Notes: generated from the sequence alone by a model not told the origin. A stretch of 64,000 bases of DNA from Syncephalis fuscata (GCA_025786725.1 JAHLTZ010000002.1:434001-498000); one strand, 5' to 3'; shown: positions 34,486 to 45,628, numbered from the stretch's first letter. Made by a program: numbers and translations.

Positions 34486-35577
34486 ATGGCCCAAATGAAT
34501 GGCAAACACGGCCATGTGGATACAGCCACTACGGCTCAGTCACCTGCACCAGCAGTTGCTCAACAAAGTGGTGGTGTAAGCACTACTACGTTAGTTATTT
34601 TGTTAGTGCTTTCTTCAGTACTTTCTTCGGCACTAGGACCGCTGGTTCAGTCCGGTCTTAAATTTGCTGCAGAGGCATATCTTGGCCTGCCACCTAATGC
34701 AGCGGATCAATTCCGTCTTCAGCAGCAGCCTCCTCAGGAGAAGTTTGCTGCTCCCATTTCTTCAGTGGCGCAGCCGCAAGCCTCCCCAGTGGCACTTAAA
34801 CCACGCGCTGAACCTAACAAAAGTCAATTTGGCTGCAAACACGACTATCAAGCGTTTATACTTAATCGTGACCCGATGGTAATTTATTTAGAAGATTTTC
34901 TACAGCCTGGCGAGGCCGATCATATGATTGAACTCGCTAAGCCCAAAATGATGCGTTCTCGTGTAGTTGGCGAACAAGAGTACTCGGACTCGCGTACAAG
35001 CAGCAGCGCCTACCTTGAGTCCAGCCAAGATAATGTAGTCAAGTGCATTGAAGAGCGCGCCTCATTATTCACCAACATTTCAATGGAGGCCACGGAGCCG
35101 TTGCAAGTTGTCTGGTACACCAAAGGTCAAGAGTTCCGACCTCATCATGACTATTTGGAACGTAAAGATCTCAAGAATGACTACTGGTCTCGTTATGGTC
35201 AACGGTACACTACTTTCCTTGTGTATCTTAATGAGCCTGAACTGGGTGGCGGCACGCTATTCAGCTCATTGGGCTTCGAGCTAGAACCAAGAAAAAATGC
35301 CGCTATCTTCTGGTATAATGTTAATTATAAAGAAACGGAGGATAGTCGTACACTGCACGGCGGTTCACCAGTCGAGGGTGGCGAAAAATACGCCATCAAC
35401 ATTTGGCAGCGTAAGATGTTGCCAGATTTAGCACCATTTATCCAAAATCCCAATGGACAAGACAAAATACACCGCCCAAAGAAGCCCGCAATACGGCGGC
35501 AACTAGTAAATAGCTTTTTAGCTTTATCGCTAATTTTAATAAAAAGTAAATTTAACTACTATCGTTCAAGCTATTAA
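34486..35577 (+). CDS. Membrane-anchored prolyl 4-hydroxylase-like dioxygenase 5
   Basis: The cleanest copy: a single exon open from ATG 34486 through the whole catalytic domain. Order: polar leader, anchor T-L-V-I-L-L-V-L-S-S-V-L-S-S-A-L-G-P-L-V-Q-S-G-L, Gln/Pro linker, F-G-C-K-H-D-Y-Q, Y-L-E-D-F-L-Q-P-G-E-A-D-H-M, R-P-H-H-D-Y-L (HxD), Y-L-N-E-P-E-L-G-G-G-T-L-F, T-L-H-G-G-S-P-V-E-G (distal His) and G-E-K-Y-A-I-N-I-W-Q-R-K-M. It serves as the reference for the frame breaks in the other copies. The last 30 codons look unlike coding sequence; a one-base loss near 35480 would give an earlier stop at about 35510 and a hydrophilic tail like the paralogues. Confidence 0.9.
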   Translation: MAQMNGKHGHVDTATTAQSPAPAVAQQSGGVSTTTLVILLVLSSVLSSALGPLVQSGLKFAAEAYLGLPPNAADQFRLQQQPPQEKFAAPISSVAQPQASPVALKPRAEPNKSQFGCKHDYQAFILNRDPMVIYLEDFLQPGEADHMIELAKPKMMRSRVVGEQEYSDSRTSSSAYLESSQDNVVKCIEERASLFTNISMEATEPLQVVWYTKGQEFRPHHDYLERKDLKNDYWSRYGQRYTTFLVYLNEPELGGGTLFSSLGFELEPRKNAAIFWYNVNYKETEDSRTLHGGSPVEGGEKYAINIWQRKMLPDLAPFIQNPNGQDKIHRPKKPAIRRQLVNSFLALSLILIKSKFNYYRSSY

Positions 35578-36885
35578 TGTTTGATTTGTGTTACATCAAC
35601 CATTGGTAAAATGGCAATAACAAATTATTACTGTGGTCAGTATTTATTTAAATCAATTTATTAGCAATATTTTAATAGGAATAATATAATTATATTGTGT
35701 ATAACAGTGCGACTTTAATTGGAACGAGTTTTGCTTTAAGAGGCTCAAAATAGGAAAGTCAAAGTGCAATCAAAGTTTTAGTAAAGTAAATAGGGTATGA
35801 CTAATTAACTAATAAATCACTATTTTTAACAATGAACAACTAATGCCTTTACCCATTTACACTGTTGCCATAAATTTAAATAAATTGTATTGCTAAATTC
35901 AGCTTTAATCCAATGCTGTACTGTAGTTTTGATTACAAGTATATCTTTACTATGCTAAAAAATAAAACACATAGTATTAGATCAAACACGCAATCTAAGT
36001 CGAATGCAATAGTATTTAATAATTATATCAAAACATAGTAATTTTTTCAAAAATTACTATTTTTACATCTATGGTACTTTTTAATTTCGTAAGCAAATTG
36101 CCTAAATTTTATATCCGCTAAAAATAGCAGCAACATTGATAATTAACTTATCTTTTTTATTTAAAATGCATTAATAACAATAAATAAGACATTTTTTATT
36201 TATAGGCTAGCATTTTAAAGATATTTTTTTTTATTACTAATGCTGGTTTAGTAAAAGATATAATGGTTTACGATAGAATAGATATACAATGCGAATATAA
36301 TAGGTAGATTAAATAATTTATCATGATAATAAAATATAACAATATAGTATAGTAATTATAATATTTCATATCAATTATATTATCAGCGCGCAATATGTCA
36401 GATCTCCTTAACAAGGCTTAGTATAATAAAGAGATTAAGTAAAATAAAAAAATAGCGAATGTAGTAAAAAGCTAAATACAGTTAATAAAGCTCATTTACT
36501 ACAGAGATGAGCGTGATTATAGAACATACCATTCGTAATAATCGTAGTAACCTCGTGGTTACGCAAAATGATTGTTTTCGTTGTTACATTTTGTCAAATG
36601 ACTAGCTTGTGTTAACAGTTGGTGGTGGCGCAATACTTAGCAAAAATATGAAATATGCATGTAATATTCTAGAAATCCAGACTTGACTCGCATTTGATTG
36701 ACTTAAATAGTGCGCTAATATCGCGGATTATACCCATGTTTATCACCCACCTTTCCTGTCTTACTCTAGCTATTTCTTTTCCGATTACACGGCAAATATC
36801 CTAACGAACACCTACCCTCCTACTTCAACATATCTTTGTGCTATTGAATACTCTTACTCTTGCTTATTTCTATTTTATTAACGTC
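35578..36885. other. AT-rich intergenic region
   Basis: About 1.3 kb, very AT-rich, between P4H gene 5 and the carboxypeptidase. No supported ORF, RNA or repeat. Confidence 0.45.
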
Positions 36886-38241
36886 ATGCAACTTACCAGC
36901 CTTTTGGCAGTACTATTTGTACTGCCAGCACTTACCCTTGGTCTACCAAGTCCCCAAGGGCCCAGTAAAGAAGATATTCGCAATGGCAAGCCAGGAGTCA
37001 AGGCCCGATTTGATGGACAGCAAGTCGTCAGCTTAACAGCTGGTGACCGCATTCCTCAAAATGTGTGGGATCAAGTGGAACAGCTTCACCTTGATGTGTG
37101 GAAACAAACCACGACGGAGCTACACGTTCGTGTAGATCCATCCGAGCGCATTGCACTGGCCGCACTGCCCAATGTCAAGTTGACCACCATCGTGGATGAT
37201 GTCCAGAAGCTTATTGACTCAGAAAAAGCCAACAAGAACTCTTTTGCTCCGGAAAAGTACGGCAGTCCAACGTGGTTCAATAACTATCACGAATTGACCG
37301 AGTTAACCAACTGGTATTACGATTTGGCCAAGCAACACTCTGACATTGTAACAACACCAGTTGTTATTGGCAACACAATTGAAAATCGCCCATTACTCAA
37401 ATTCACCATCACCGGCCCCGGAGATGCCAGTGGCCGCAAGCGTATTTGGCTAGAAGCAATGCACATGCACGTGAATGGATTTCGGCCGCTACATTGCAAT
37501 ACTTTGTCGATACTTTGGTAAACAGCTACGCCAAAGGTGACACACGTGTTCGTAATCTATTTCACAAGTTGAATTTGTTATTGTACCTGTCTGCAATCCT
37601 GACGGTTATGTCTTTACCTGGTCATCAAACAGACTATGGCGCAAAAACCGAGAAGGTATACAGAATGGCCGCACCTATGGTGTTGACATCAACCGCAACT
37701 GGCCAGATCACTGGGGTGCTCGAGGAAGCTCAACCAATCCATCGGCAGAAGATTATCGCGGACCATCTGCCGGATCCACGCGTGAAGTCCAAGCATTAAC
37801 TACTGCCTACATCAAAACACCAAATATTGTCAGCGCTGTTGATTTGCACTCTTACTCGCAACTAGTCCTTCGTTCATACGGCTGGACCACTGCTATCCCA
37901 CAAGATGAATCACGTCTTGCTAAAGTTGGTCAACAATTTGCCGACGATATTCGTGCGCAAAGTGGCAAGGAATATACCTCGCAGCGTTCCGTTGAGCTAT
38001 ATGTGACATCGGGAGAAGTGACTGACTGGTGGTATGGCGAAGCTTTGAACCAAAAGAAAAAAGCCGGCGTGCCTGCTCCTCGTCCCTATGCTTTCTGTAT
38101 GAATTACGACCGTCCGATTCTTTTGGCGGCCAAGGCTTTATTCTACCGCCAAGTCAAATAATTCCTACTGGTCAGGAAATTTACGCAGCATTGCTCCACT
38201 TTTCCGAAGAAACATCCAAGAATCCTCTGCCTAATGCTTAA
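36886..38241 (+). CDS. Secreted M14 metallocarboxypeptidase
   Basis: The ATG at 36886 gives a signal peptide (MQLTSLLAVLFVLPALTLG). A propeptide of about 100 residues follows (V-W-D-Q-V-E-Q-L-H-L-D-V-W type), then the peptidase M14 domain: Y-H-E-L-T-E-L-T-N-W, N-A-H-A-R-E-W (zinc HxxE), V-P-V-C-N-P-D-G-Y, R-N-W-P-D-H-W-G, D-L-H-S-Y-S-Q-L (third zinc His) and Y-E-L-R-P (catalytic Glu), ending P-P-S-Q-I-I-P-T-G-Q-E. Carboxypeptidases of this class trim C-terminal residues from extracellular proteins. Three one-base losses (near 37458, 37575 and 38097) split the frame, always by the same amount and with every active-site residue kept. Assembly error is therefore more likely than decay. Confidence 0.88.
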
Positions 38242-38751
38242 TGATTTTTGATGACAACTTACGCATATTAAAATAAACATATAAAACATGTCAAATTTAT
38301 AATACATATAGTGCAATGAGTGGAATAAGTAGAGTGTATTGGAGCATATAAACAATAGACTATGTCTAGTATATTTTAAAATAATATATAATAGCGCGGA
38401 ATAGAATGGGAATGATATAGACATACTAGATAATAAATCTACAATAATGAGTATTTTAAACTTTGCTGTCATTCGCCACCACCATCTTGTTCAATAGATT
38501 AAATTTTATTAAATTTAGTCATTTGACCATCAAATTGCAATAAATATCTATAAACTGTTTATAAAATTGTATATTGCTCTATAGCAGTATTACATTCAAA
38601 TAATGTGATATTTTAATATTTACGAAAAGAAATAATAAATATGATAAGCTTGTAACACAAATCGTGACCAGTTGACAAATTACACCACCTTTCTGAACTC
38701 GTCATATTTCATTACTCAAGTTAGTATACAATAAAGTCCAGGATGTGCATT
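38242..38751. other. Intergenic region between convergent genes
   Basis: About 510 bp of AT-rich DNA between the 3' ends of the carboxypeptidase and AlkB-like genes; no feature is supported. Confidence 0.4.
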
Positions 38752-40233
38752 TTAATTATTTTTCTGCTCCCACCAAGCAAAAAAGTTGCACTGGCGTCCT
38801 TGTCGCGAGTAGGCGCCCTTACAACAATAAAAATAGCGGCCAAACGTTTTTTCTTTCCGCGTAACGCTTTTTAATTGGCAGGGCAGATTGCATAAGCAGC
38901 GAGGGATGGTTGCCAGCTGTTGCTCCTGCCGGTAATGGCGGTAAGTAATGTTGATGCGTGTTGAACCGGCCAATGGATGTGGATGAACCGGCGCAGCTGG
39001 CACTTGATGTCGCCATTGTTCTTGCGTCGGCGGGTGCATTAGCAGTAGCGAATTGTGTGGCAAATATACGGAATAGGTTGCAGGCTGATCGCGTGCCAAT
39101 GCATACGATTGTAAACGAAATGGTCGGCCGGCCCCAAGCGACAATGAAGCAATGGTTGGCATTGGCCCAAGATAGGTTAGCTATTAACATGTGCGTACAT
39201 TAATAGGCTGCTAAAATAATACATTAGTTGCTTACCGTATCACTATGCCAATCGACTGATTCTTTTGCAGAAGCATAACAATTGGATGCTGCAACTGAGG
39301 GAAACCATTCTTCATTCGATTCGTGCGAATATCTGTAACAGCTATTAGCTTCTAGAAAATAAAAATAGCAAATAGTATTTGATACCTTTTTCGTGAATTT
39401 AATCGTTTGTTAACACATTTTTGAACCAGTTCAGCTGCTTGGATCATTGATGGAGAAAAAGTAGCGGCTTCTTTTAGCCGTTGTCCACTGTAATAATTCC
39501 AGTCTTGATCCCAATGCTGCTCTTCGGTTTGCTTGGCCAATGGTGTATCTTGTTTGCCTGGGCTGTTATCGTCTTCTTCGCATTCTTTCTTACGCGTCCA
39601 ACTACCTTCTGGATGCACAAAGAATGCGGATGTATGAGGTGAAACTATTTCACGATCAAACAGCCAGCGTCGATTGCGCTTCCAGCCTTGCGAAACAACC
39701 AACATTTCCTTTAGCAATACATTGGCCAGATCTACAGGTAGAAAATCTAGTATTAGCTCGCATGGCGTATGACGTTTAATATCCTCTGGTCGGTACAACT
39801 CTACAGTACGAGTTGGCTGACGTCGTTGTTTGCTTTCCGGTTGATCCACAGATAACCAGCGTAATTTTTCGTGCACACTTGGCAGCCCATCTGTTTTTAT
39901 GGTGTTCGGCGCGTCATTACTTGATGTTTTATTTATTGCATCATTGGATGGGCTACAGAAGGAAGGAAATGCAGGCATTAATCGTTGGCTTTTGTACGTT
40001 TCGCCAGCAGTATATTGATGTAGCGTTACTTGTTTGCGACGAATGGCTTTTTGCTTTATTAGTGGCAGCGTTTTTACAATAATATTGCCATCTAAAAGCA
40101 TCTCAGCTGCTCTATCAACATCTCCTTTAGTGTCTACCAATACTTGACGCAAACGAGCTACCGGCACAGTATCAAAAATCTGTGCCAGTTGTAGCAATGA
40201 CGTGCTATCACTGGATGAATGTTTGCTCGTCAT
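38752..40233 (-). CDS. CUE-AlkB-GRF dioxygenase (ALKBH-like)
   Basis: Three domains in order. An N-terminal CUE-like helix bundle (Q-L-A-Q-I-F-D-T-V-P..., V-D-R-A-A-E-M-L-L) would bind ubiquitin. The middle AlkB-type 2OG-Fe(II) domain has V-D-W-H-S-D-T (HxD), W-R-H-Q-V-P (distal His) and R-I-N-I-T-Y-R (2OG Arg). The C-terminal GRF-type zinc finger has C-x-C, C, F-G-R-Y-F-Y-C and C-N-F-F-A-W-W. AlkB enzymes repair alkylated nucleic acid bases by oxidative demethylation; GRF fingers bind single-stranded DNA. Two introns join R-K-S-C-Y-R-Y and S-D-T-L-T-Y-L in frame. The protein is complete, and probably nuclear. The architecture is known in fungi and hints at ubiquitin-linked repair. Confidence 0.87.
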
Positions 40234-40392
40234 TTTTAAGAGGAAATAAAAAAGCGTATTAGTAAAACGAACAAAAGTCGAGCAGCCATTTAAAATTCCA
40301 AAAATAGATACGAGAATTATTTATTGTGTGTTCAATTACCGCGTCGAGCGAAAAGGCACAATCAAGAAAAACCATAATGGCGACCAGCACAA

Positions 40393-41235
40393 TTATAGCT
40401 TACTAACTCGAATCCAATCAATATCCATGTTCATTTCCTTGACATCCAACGGTGCCTTGGAGCCGAATCCCGGTTCAACTGCCAAATTGATGATAAGATA
40501 GAATGGCTTGTCGTATGGCCATTCGTATGGCGTGACCGTCGTTGGCGGTGTGTAGCTACCATACATTTTATTGTCTAGCAAGAATTCAGCCCTGCCTTGC
40601 TTCCAAACAACCGAGTAAGTATGCCATTGGCTAGGATCATTACCTTCTGCCCAGAATGACTGAGCATTGTTGCCGTGATACTTGGCAAAATGAAGCGATC
40701 CTGGAGTACGGAACTGTTCGGGCTGGAACTTCTTGCGCCAGATGGATTGATATTCAGCAATGTCAATCTCGCCACTCCATGGCCAAGGGCCATAAGGATC
40801 GCCCTGAGGCATCATCCAAACGGCGGGGAATGCACCGTCAGTAATTGGCATGCGAACACGAACGTCAACACGGCCATAAGTGAAGCTGAACTTGCCACGG
40901 GTCGTAATTTTGCTAGAAGCCCAACGGTCACCGTTAGTGCGTTTGGCAGTAATTCGTAAGTATTTTCCTTCGAAGCCTGGTGTTATGCTGTTGGCATCGT
41001 ACACTTGATGTTCGTCATTGCCCCAGCCACAGATGCCAATATTGCAGCCGTCGCCCAAGTCAAATCCCCAAACATTAGTGTTCAGTGTGTTGGAGTTAAA
41101 ATTGTCTTCAAAAATTACGGAAGATGTAAGGTTTTTAGAACGAGCTGTGGCAGCCATCACCTGCCATGGAGTAGTAATCATGGCCAGAACGGCAGCAGCA
41201 GAAACGCCGAGGCGCCCCAAAGATGTATTTAGCAT
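40393..41235 (-). CDS. Secreted GH16 beta-glucanase-like glycosidase
   Basis: An intact single exon of 280 residues. The N-terminus has a hydrophobic segment (V-S-A-A-A-V-L-A-M-I-T-T-P-W-Q-V-M-A) consistent with a signal peptide. The GH16 fold is shown by F-E-D-N-F, W-G-N-D-E-H-Q-V-Y, G-R-V-D-V-R-V-R-M-P, A-V-W-M-M-P and the catalytic motif G-E-I-D-I-A-E, whose extra residue is typical of laminarinase-like members. W-H-T-Y-S-V-V-W and a final strand W-I-R-V-S follow. These enzymes cut or remodel beta-1,3 or beta-1,3-1,4 glucans. It may act on the fungus's own wall or on food or host polysaccharide; sequence alone does not decide. Confidence 0.92.
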   Translation of the reverse strand: MLNTSLGRLGVSAAAVLAMITTPWQVMAATARSKNLTSSVIFEDNFNSNTLNTNVWGFDLGDGCNIGICGWGNDEHQVYDANSITPGFEGKYLRITAKRTNGDRWASSKITTRGKFSFTYGRVDVRVRMPITDGAFPAVWMMPQGDPYGPWPWSGEIDIAEYQSIWRKKFQPEQFRTPGSLHFAKYHGNNAQSFWAEGNDPSQWHTYSVVWKQGRAEFLLDNKMYGSYTPPTTVTPYEWPYDKPFYLIINLAVEPGFGSKAPLDVKEMNMDIDWIRVSKL

Positions 41236-42205
41236 CGTTTTTTTGAAAGTAGTGCAGACAATGGTATAGCGTTAATGTTCGTGAAATAATAACTTGCAAA
41301 TGCGTAGTTGTTAATAAATCGACAAACGTAAAAAGTATAGCAATCTTAGCTGCTTGGATGAGCGATAGGACATCATTTATAATAGGTATTTTACTCACAT
41401 TGCTACTGATGTGTTTTACATATTTCTGCACGTACTACTTGATTACGTGTTGTATCAACCTTAGTATTAAGGGGGTAATGGAAGTGATAGCAATAATTGT
41501 CGTTACATTATGTTACAGAATGTCAGTTTGCAATAGCCGAACAAACTATTGAACACCCGTAAAACATAGAAATCTTTATGGATCACACTATTAGAAGATG
41601 TATTAGCCACACGTTCCATTCAAAGTACAACCACCAGTGCGCAATTACCCCAACAGAAAGTAATAATAAAACGTGAATTAATGTATCCATATATATACAT
41701 TCAGTAATACGAATAAAGGCCATTTATAGTGACCTATTTCCGATATGTATAGTCATTACCTATAATACCAATACATGAAACGGCATGGTTACATTGCAAA
41801 TTAAATATTACCATTTTCTTTACTCGTGTTTTAATTTGTGTAATAGTTCAGTTAGAGTACTACATGGACACGTTAGTAGCAATCACAAAGGGGCCTCTAT
41901 TACCGCTTTTTGTTCTAGTTAAATCAGAAAAAGGAGATAATAGTAGCTAAGGGGTGTATCAAATACTTCAAACGATCTTCTTTCTTTACAGCTGTGGTTT
42001 GGATACCGTTTGCAATTGACTTGCCGGTATCGGTTTTCAATGCAAGGGTCGAAAAGGAGACAGTGCGATAATGTCATTACACGATATCATAAATAATTGC
42101 TAGCTAATATTTATTATTTCTGAACTGTTCGACCTGCCAATGGTCCCAGTTTACTCTGTTACTTTTAATATTAAATTTTCATCATTGGCAAAACAAGCTT
42201 GTAAA
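41236..42205. other. Intergenic region
   Basis: About 970 bp upstream of both the GH16 gene and the secreted helical protein. No ORF with supporting features and no repeat was found. Confidence 0.4.
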
Positions 42206-43110
42206 ATGCGTGTATATGTTATTTTGGTAACACTGGCACTTGTAGCTGCAATTTCCGAGGTTAATGGAGCTTATGTAAAAAGAGCGACCTAACAAGTAAC
42301 GTCGAAAAAGATGCTGGTGTTACGAAAAAAAGTCCCGTATCTACCAATATCTTTCCAAAAGCCAAAAATCCTGCAGTTCAAGACAATGCCATCATTCGTG
42401 CCAACACTCTGATCGCAATAGATTCATCTGTCAATGAAATTCAAAAATACCTAGACGTCAGACTTTCTCAAATAGCATGGAACGATTTGAAAAAGCCACT
42501 GATGGATTCAATCATTGCTGCTTTGGATACGGAAATTCCAAAGACGATAGAATCAAGCAATCCAGAGCTTGCCAAAACGCTAAAAGGACTTACAAAAGTA
42601 GAAAAAGAGGCTATTGCCCAAGTGACTGCTAGTGCTTTATTGGACTACGTAAAAGCAATTCGCAATGCTTTCAGCGATGCACTTACTAATATTCTTACAA
42701 AGGATATACCGCAGTTGTTTGGCGCTTTACTCCAGGAAGTTCGAACAGGAACTCCAATTAATCGAGCTGTAAAAAAGCTAAAAAATGCACTGATTGCTGC
42801 AGTCCGTCAAGGAGTCAGTATGGCAATCGACAGTATTGAGGCTGCGTTTAACAATCTTGCGCCTGATGGCTTTTTCGATGCTTTAACCAATGCAATCGAA
42901 ACACTGCTTCCGGGTCTGGCCTCTTCCTTCACCTCAGTAGAGGGTGTTCTTCGACCGATTCTTACAAAGATTGTCAGTGGACTAATTGCAAAAGTCTTTG
43001 ATTTAATACGTTCAAACATTGGTGCAGATGTTGCTGATATCGACATAGAAGAAATATTTTCGAATACAGTCCGAATGATTGAGGGATTTAACAAGGGAAT
43101 GCTTCCATAA
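42206..43110 (+). CDS. Secreted helical protein, distant member 5 of the W[LF]P family
   Basis: The ATG at 42206 gives a signal peptide (MRVYVILVTLALVAAISEVNG) followed at once by A-Y-V-K-R, a possible Kex2-type cleavage site. One base is missing near 42292. The mature part is almost wholly amphipathic helix: A-L-L-D-Y-V-K-A-I-R-N-A-F-S-D-A-L, then T-P-I-N-R-A-V-K-K-L-K-N-A-L, which aligns with the P-x-x-x-W-[LF]-P-x-[LV] block of the 14-19 kb cluster but with Ala in place of Trp. Hydrophobic helices with L-L-P-G-L-A-S-S-F and I-V-S-G-L-I-A-K-V-F follow. About 300 residues. Function unknown; membership of the family is an inference from one weak block plus overall composition. Confidence 0.65.
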
Positions 43111-43299
43111 CCGTTTTCTGTTTGAGATATTTTGATATATGTTAATGTAATAAAAAACATTACACTTGATTTTTTTGAATCAATTTGCTTATTGATTTTA
43201 ACCTGTAATCAAAACAGCTAACGAATAGTTGGTTTGAGTAAATATAGACATCAAACCAATGCTGTGCACCAGTGCCCTCGAACTCTACATGTGCAAAGT

Positions 43300-43730
43300 C
43301 TACAAACATGCCTCAGGCATGGTAGCTGCAGAACAGTACCGGTGTCGCATGCATATTGGTTGCAGTAATTGTGACTTGCTCTTGTAATAGCCATTTATAT
43401 TGCTACGGAATATTATTGATACGATAATCCACATGTTGTAACTGCATGCAGGCTGGAAGTCGATGGAAAAAGAAGTTCCAGGGAACTCGAAGGGACCAAT
43501 TGCCTCTATAGGGTGCAAAGGGCTTCATTATCCAACCGCGTAAAATAAACAGACACTAGCTGGACATGCGAATGCTGCATTAGTGTCACCATATATCAGA
43601 GCTTTCCTTTAGCATGCGACAATGATTCCTATGCTTCTACCTGGTGGCGGGCCTGCATTGCCTGCAGCTAATGGCCTATACATACTGTATGTCCATCAGC
43701 AGTTGCTGCGGGCGACCATGTGTTCCACAT
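43300..43730 (-). pseudogene. Possible Cys-rich protein remnant
   Basis: Several minus-strand frames carry protein-like segments in a consistent order: W-S-P-A-A-T-A-D-G-H-T-V-C-I-G, A-A-G-N-A-G-P-P-P-G-R-S-I-G-I-I, D-T-N-A-A-F-A-C-P-A-S-V-C-L-F-Y, and G-P-F-E-F-P-G-T-S-F-S-I-D-F-Q-P-A-C, then a Cys-containing tail. They need at least three frame changes and no signal peptide is visible. It could be a decayed gene, a gene hit by missing bases, or chance. Family not recognised. Confidence 0.3.
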
Positions 43731-43876
43731 TCGAAGGATTAATGGATTAAATCAAATCTGTACTACCCAAAATCAGCGGATTTAGTTATATAGATGATTT
43801 GCAGCATTTTATATTCCGTTAACGCATCCATTTTTATTTATTAGCGTTTTGATTTTAAATAGAAAAGTACTATTCA

Positions 43877-44900
43877 ATGATTATTTCATTAAATGCAACC
43901 CGCGGTGGCTATGATACATTGCCGTCTCAAACACCAAGTGTTACCTCGAATCTATCTGATCCAATAATCATAGCATCTGACATAGCGTCGATAGCAGGTC
44001 AACGATCCGATCAACGAGCCCGTTACAGCAGTGACGCGGTCCAATTGCTATTTTTTTGGCTAGCCTTTATTTTATTCAGTCGTAGCTCGTATATTACAGC
44101 TCAGATCACTAGAAAAAATCCAAACTCGATGGTTGGCTGGTGCTTATTTATGCAATCATTGGCCGGTATTCCCCCTAGCTTGTGTCGCATTTTAATGGCT
44201 CTATTTAACCAGCCAGACTGTCTATTTTTTTGTTTGACCGGTGCTGTAGGCCTTTGCATATCCAGTTATGTGTATCTATTATTTTGGCATGGAGAGCCCA
44301 TCTTGTTTATAATCGAAGTGTAGGATTGCTTGTTTTGGGTGGACTATTAATGCTACCCGAGCCATTTTTCGGCATTGCATTCTGGTATAAGACACAAGTT
44401 ATTCAGACAAATCACACATCATGTGAACTGATCTATCCTTCTTGGCTGCCATGGCTCCGCCTGGCCATTGATGTGCCGTTCAACGTGGTTTTCTCGGCAA
44501 TATTTCTTTTCGTCGTGCTACGACAATACCAAAAATATGGCGGCAAAATTTGGAAGCGACTACAGCAGAAAGGATTTATTTGTCTGTTTGCGCTTCTGGC
44601 CACCAATACATTCACGCTGTTGATGACTGGATATCTACTTAAAGAGCATTCAATAATCATTTGGGTGCTAGATTGTGAGTTGCTGCTTTATAGCTATCTT
44701 TCTATTACTGACTGTCTATTTATTCATTTGTAGGGATTATCACCAATCAAATTCTTTTGTTTCAACATCAAGATACAAATCATCCCGATTTACAAGAATT
44801 TAATCGTAAACGATGCCATAAACACAAACGCAACTGCCGTTCAATAAGAAGAGAAGAGGCTATAACACAGCCCATTGATACTTTAATCATTGAAATTTAA
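43877..44900 (+). CDS. Seven-transmembrane receptor-like protein
   Basis: After a polar N-terminus, seven hydrophobic spans can be counted: Q-L-L-F-F-W-L-A-F-I-L-F; W-C-L-F-M-Q-S-L-A-G-I; F-F-C-L-T-G-A-V-G-L-C-I-S-S-Y; L-L-V-L-G-G-L-L-M-L-P; V-V-F-S-A-I-F-L-F-V-V-L; C-L-F-A-L-L-A-T-N-T-F; and I-I-I-W-V-L-D-W-I-I-T-N. A W-R-A-H-L-V-Y-N-R stretch follows the third span, and a basic His/Arg-rich cytosolic tail closes the protein. An intron near 44676 joins V-L-D-W. One base is lost near 44275. The topology suits a G-protein-coupled-receptor-like protein, but I see no diagnostic family motif, so the role is inferred from topology only. Confidence 0.65.
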
Positions 44901-45628
44901 ACCATGTAGCATACTAAAGATGGGGATATACATTTATCTAGTCCACTAATCAAGTTTTACAGTTTGCTATTTTCTTAGCAATATTTTGTATAATTGCAAT
45001 TAAATTACAATCAATATCTTGATTTCATTTCAAAATTTAACAACCTTTACAAATTCAATCGCTAAAACTACCAATATGTAAAGATAATTATCTTTATTGT
45101 TAACCAAAATTATTACGTTGTGTCACATGATGATTTAATAGGAAATTATCCATTTAGGTAATAGTTTACAATCTATTGTCTTTTTTATCTTTAAAAAATA
45201 TGTTCAAATAAACACAAACAAACCTTATAAAATGAATTCAACATAGCAAGATTAGAATGATGGCGTATTTTAGTACTGCCGCTCTCCCCCTTATTATCGA
45301 TTGTGCTGTGCCCCTTTTTAGTACATTTAAACGTACAGAATGGTCTGAGCGTACACCATAAAGCATAAAGCGCACGATGCTCTCCTTTTCGGACTGCCCC
45401 TGGTTATGCCAAGGATACTATCGGTTTTGCGGTGACAAAAGTTAAACACCGCCAGTATCCTTGGAGTTGACAACATTGCTGCTCTCCTTTTAGGCGTCAC
45501 TACTGCTCATTGATGGCTGTAGAATACCTTTAAAAACTGCACACCAATGAAAAAGGTATGTTCTTCTGATATATCCTTTATTTTTGTGCAATTTCTACTG
45601 CTTGTTTGGTTACCTTTCTAATTATATC
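44901..45628. other. Intergenic region with a long hairpin
   Basis: About 730 bp upstream of P4H gene 6. It contains the stem-loop at 45409-45464. The rest is AT-rich with no gene seen. Confidence 0.45.
45409..45464. repeat. Two-stem hairpin upstream of P4H gene 6
   Basis: CCAAGGATACT pairs with AGTATCCTTGG over 11 bp. Inside it GCGGTG pairs with CACCGC around an A-rich loop. It ends about 165 bp before the ATG at 45629, so it may lie in the promoter or the 5' UTR. Confidence 0.8.

Noticed and set aside
45572..45628. ATATCCTTT donor-like sequence just before P4H gene 6, possibly a third U12 intron
   Set aside because: There is no U12 branch sequence at the right distance from an AC or AG, and no protein evidence because it would lie in the 5' UTR.
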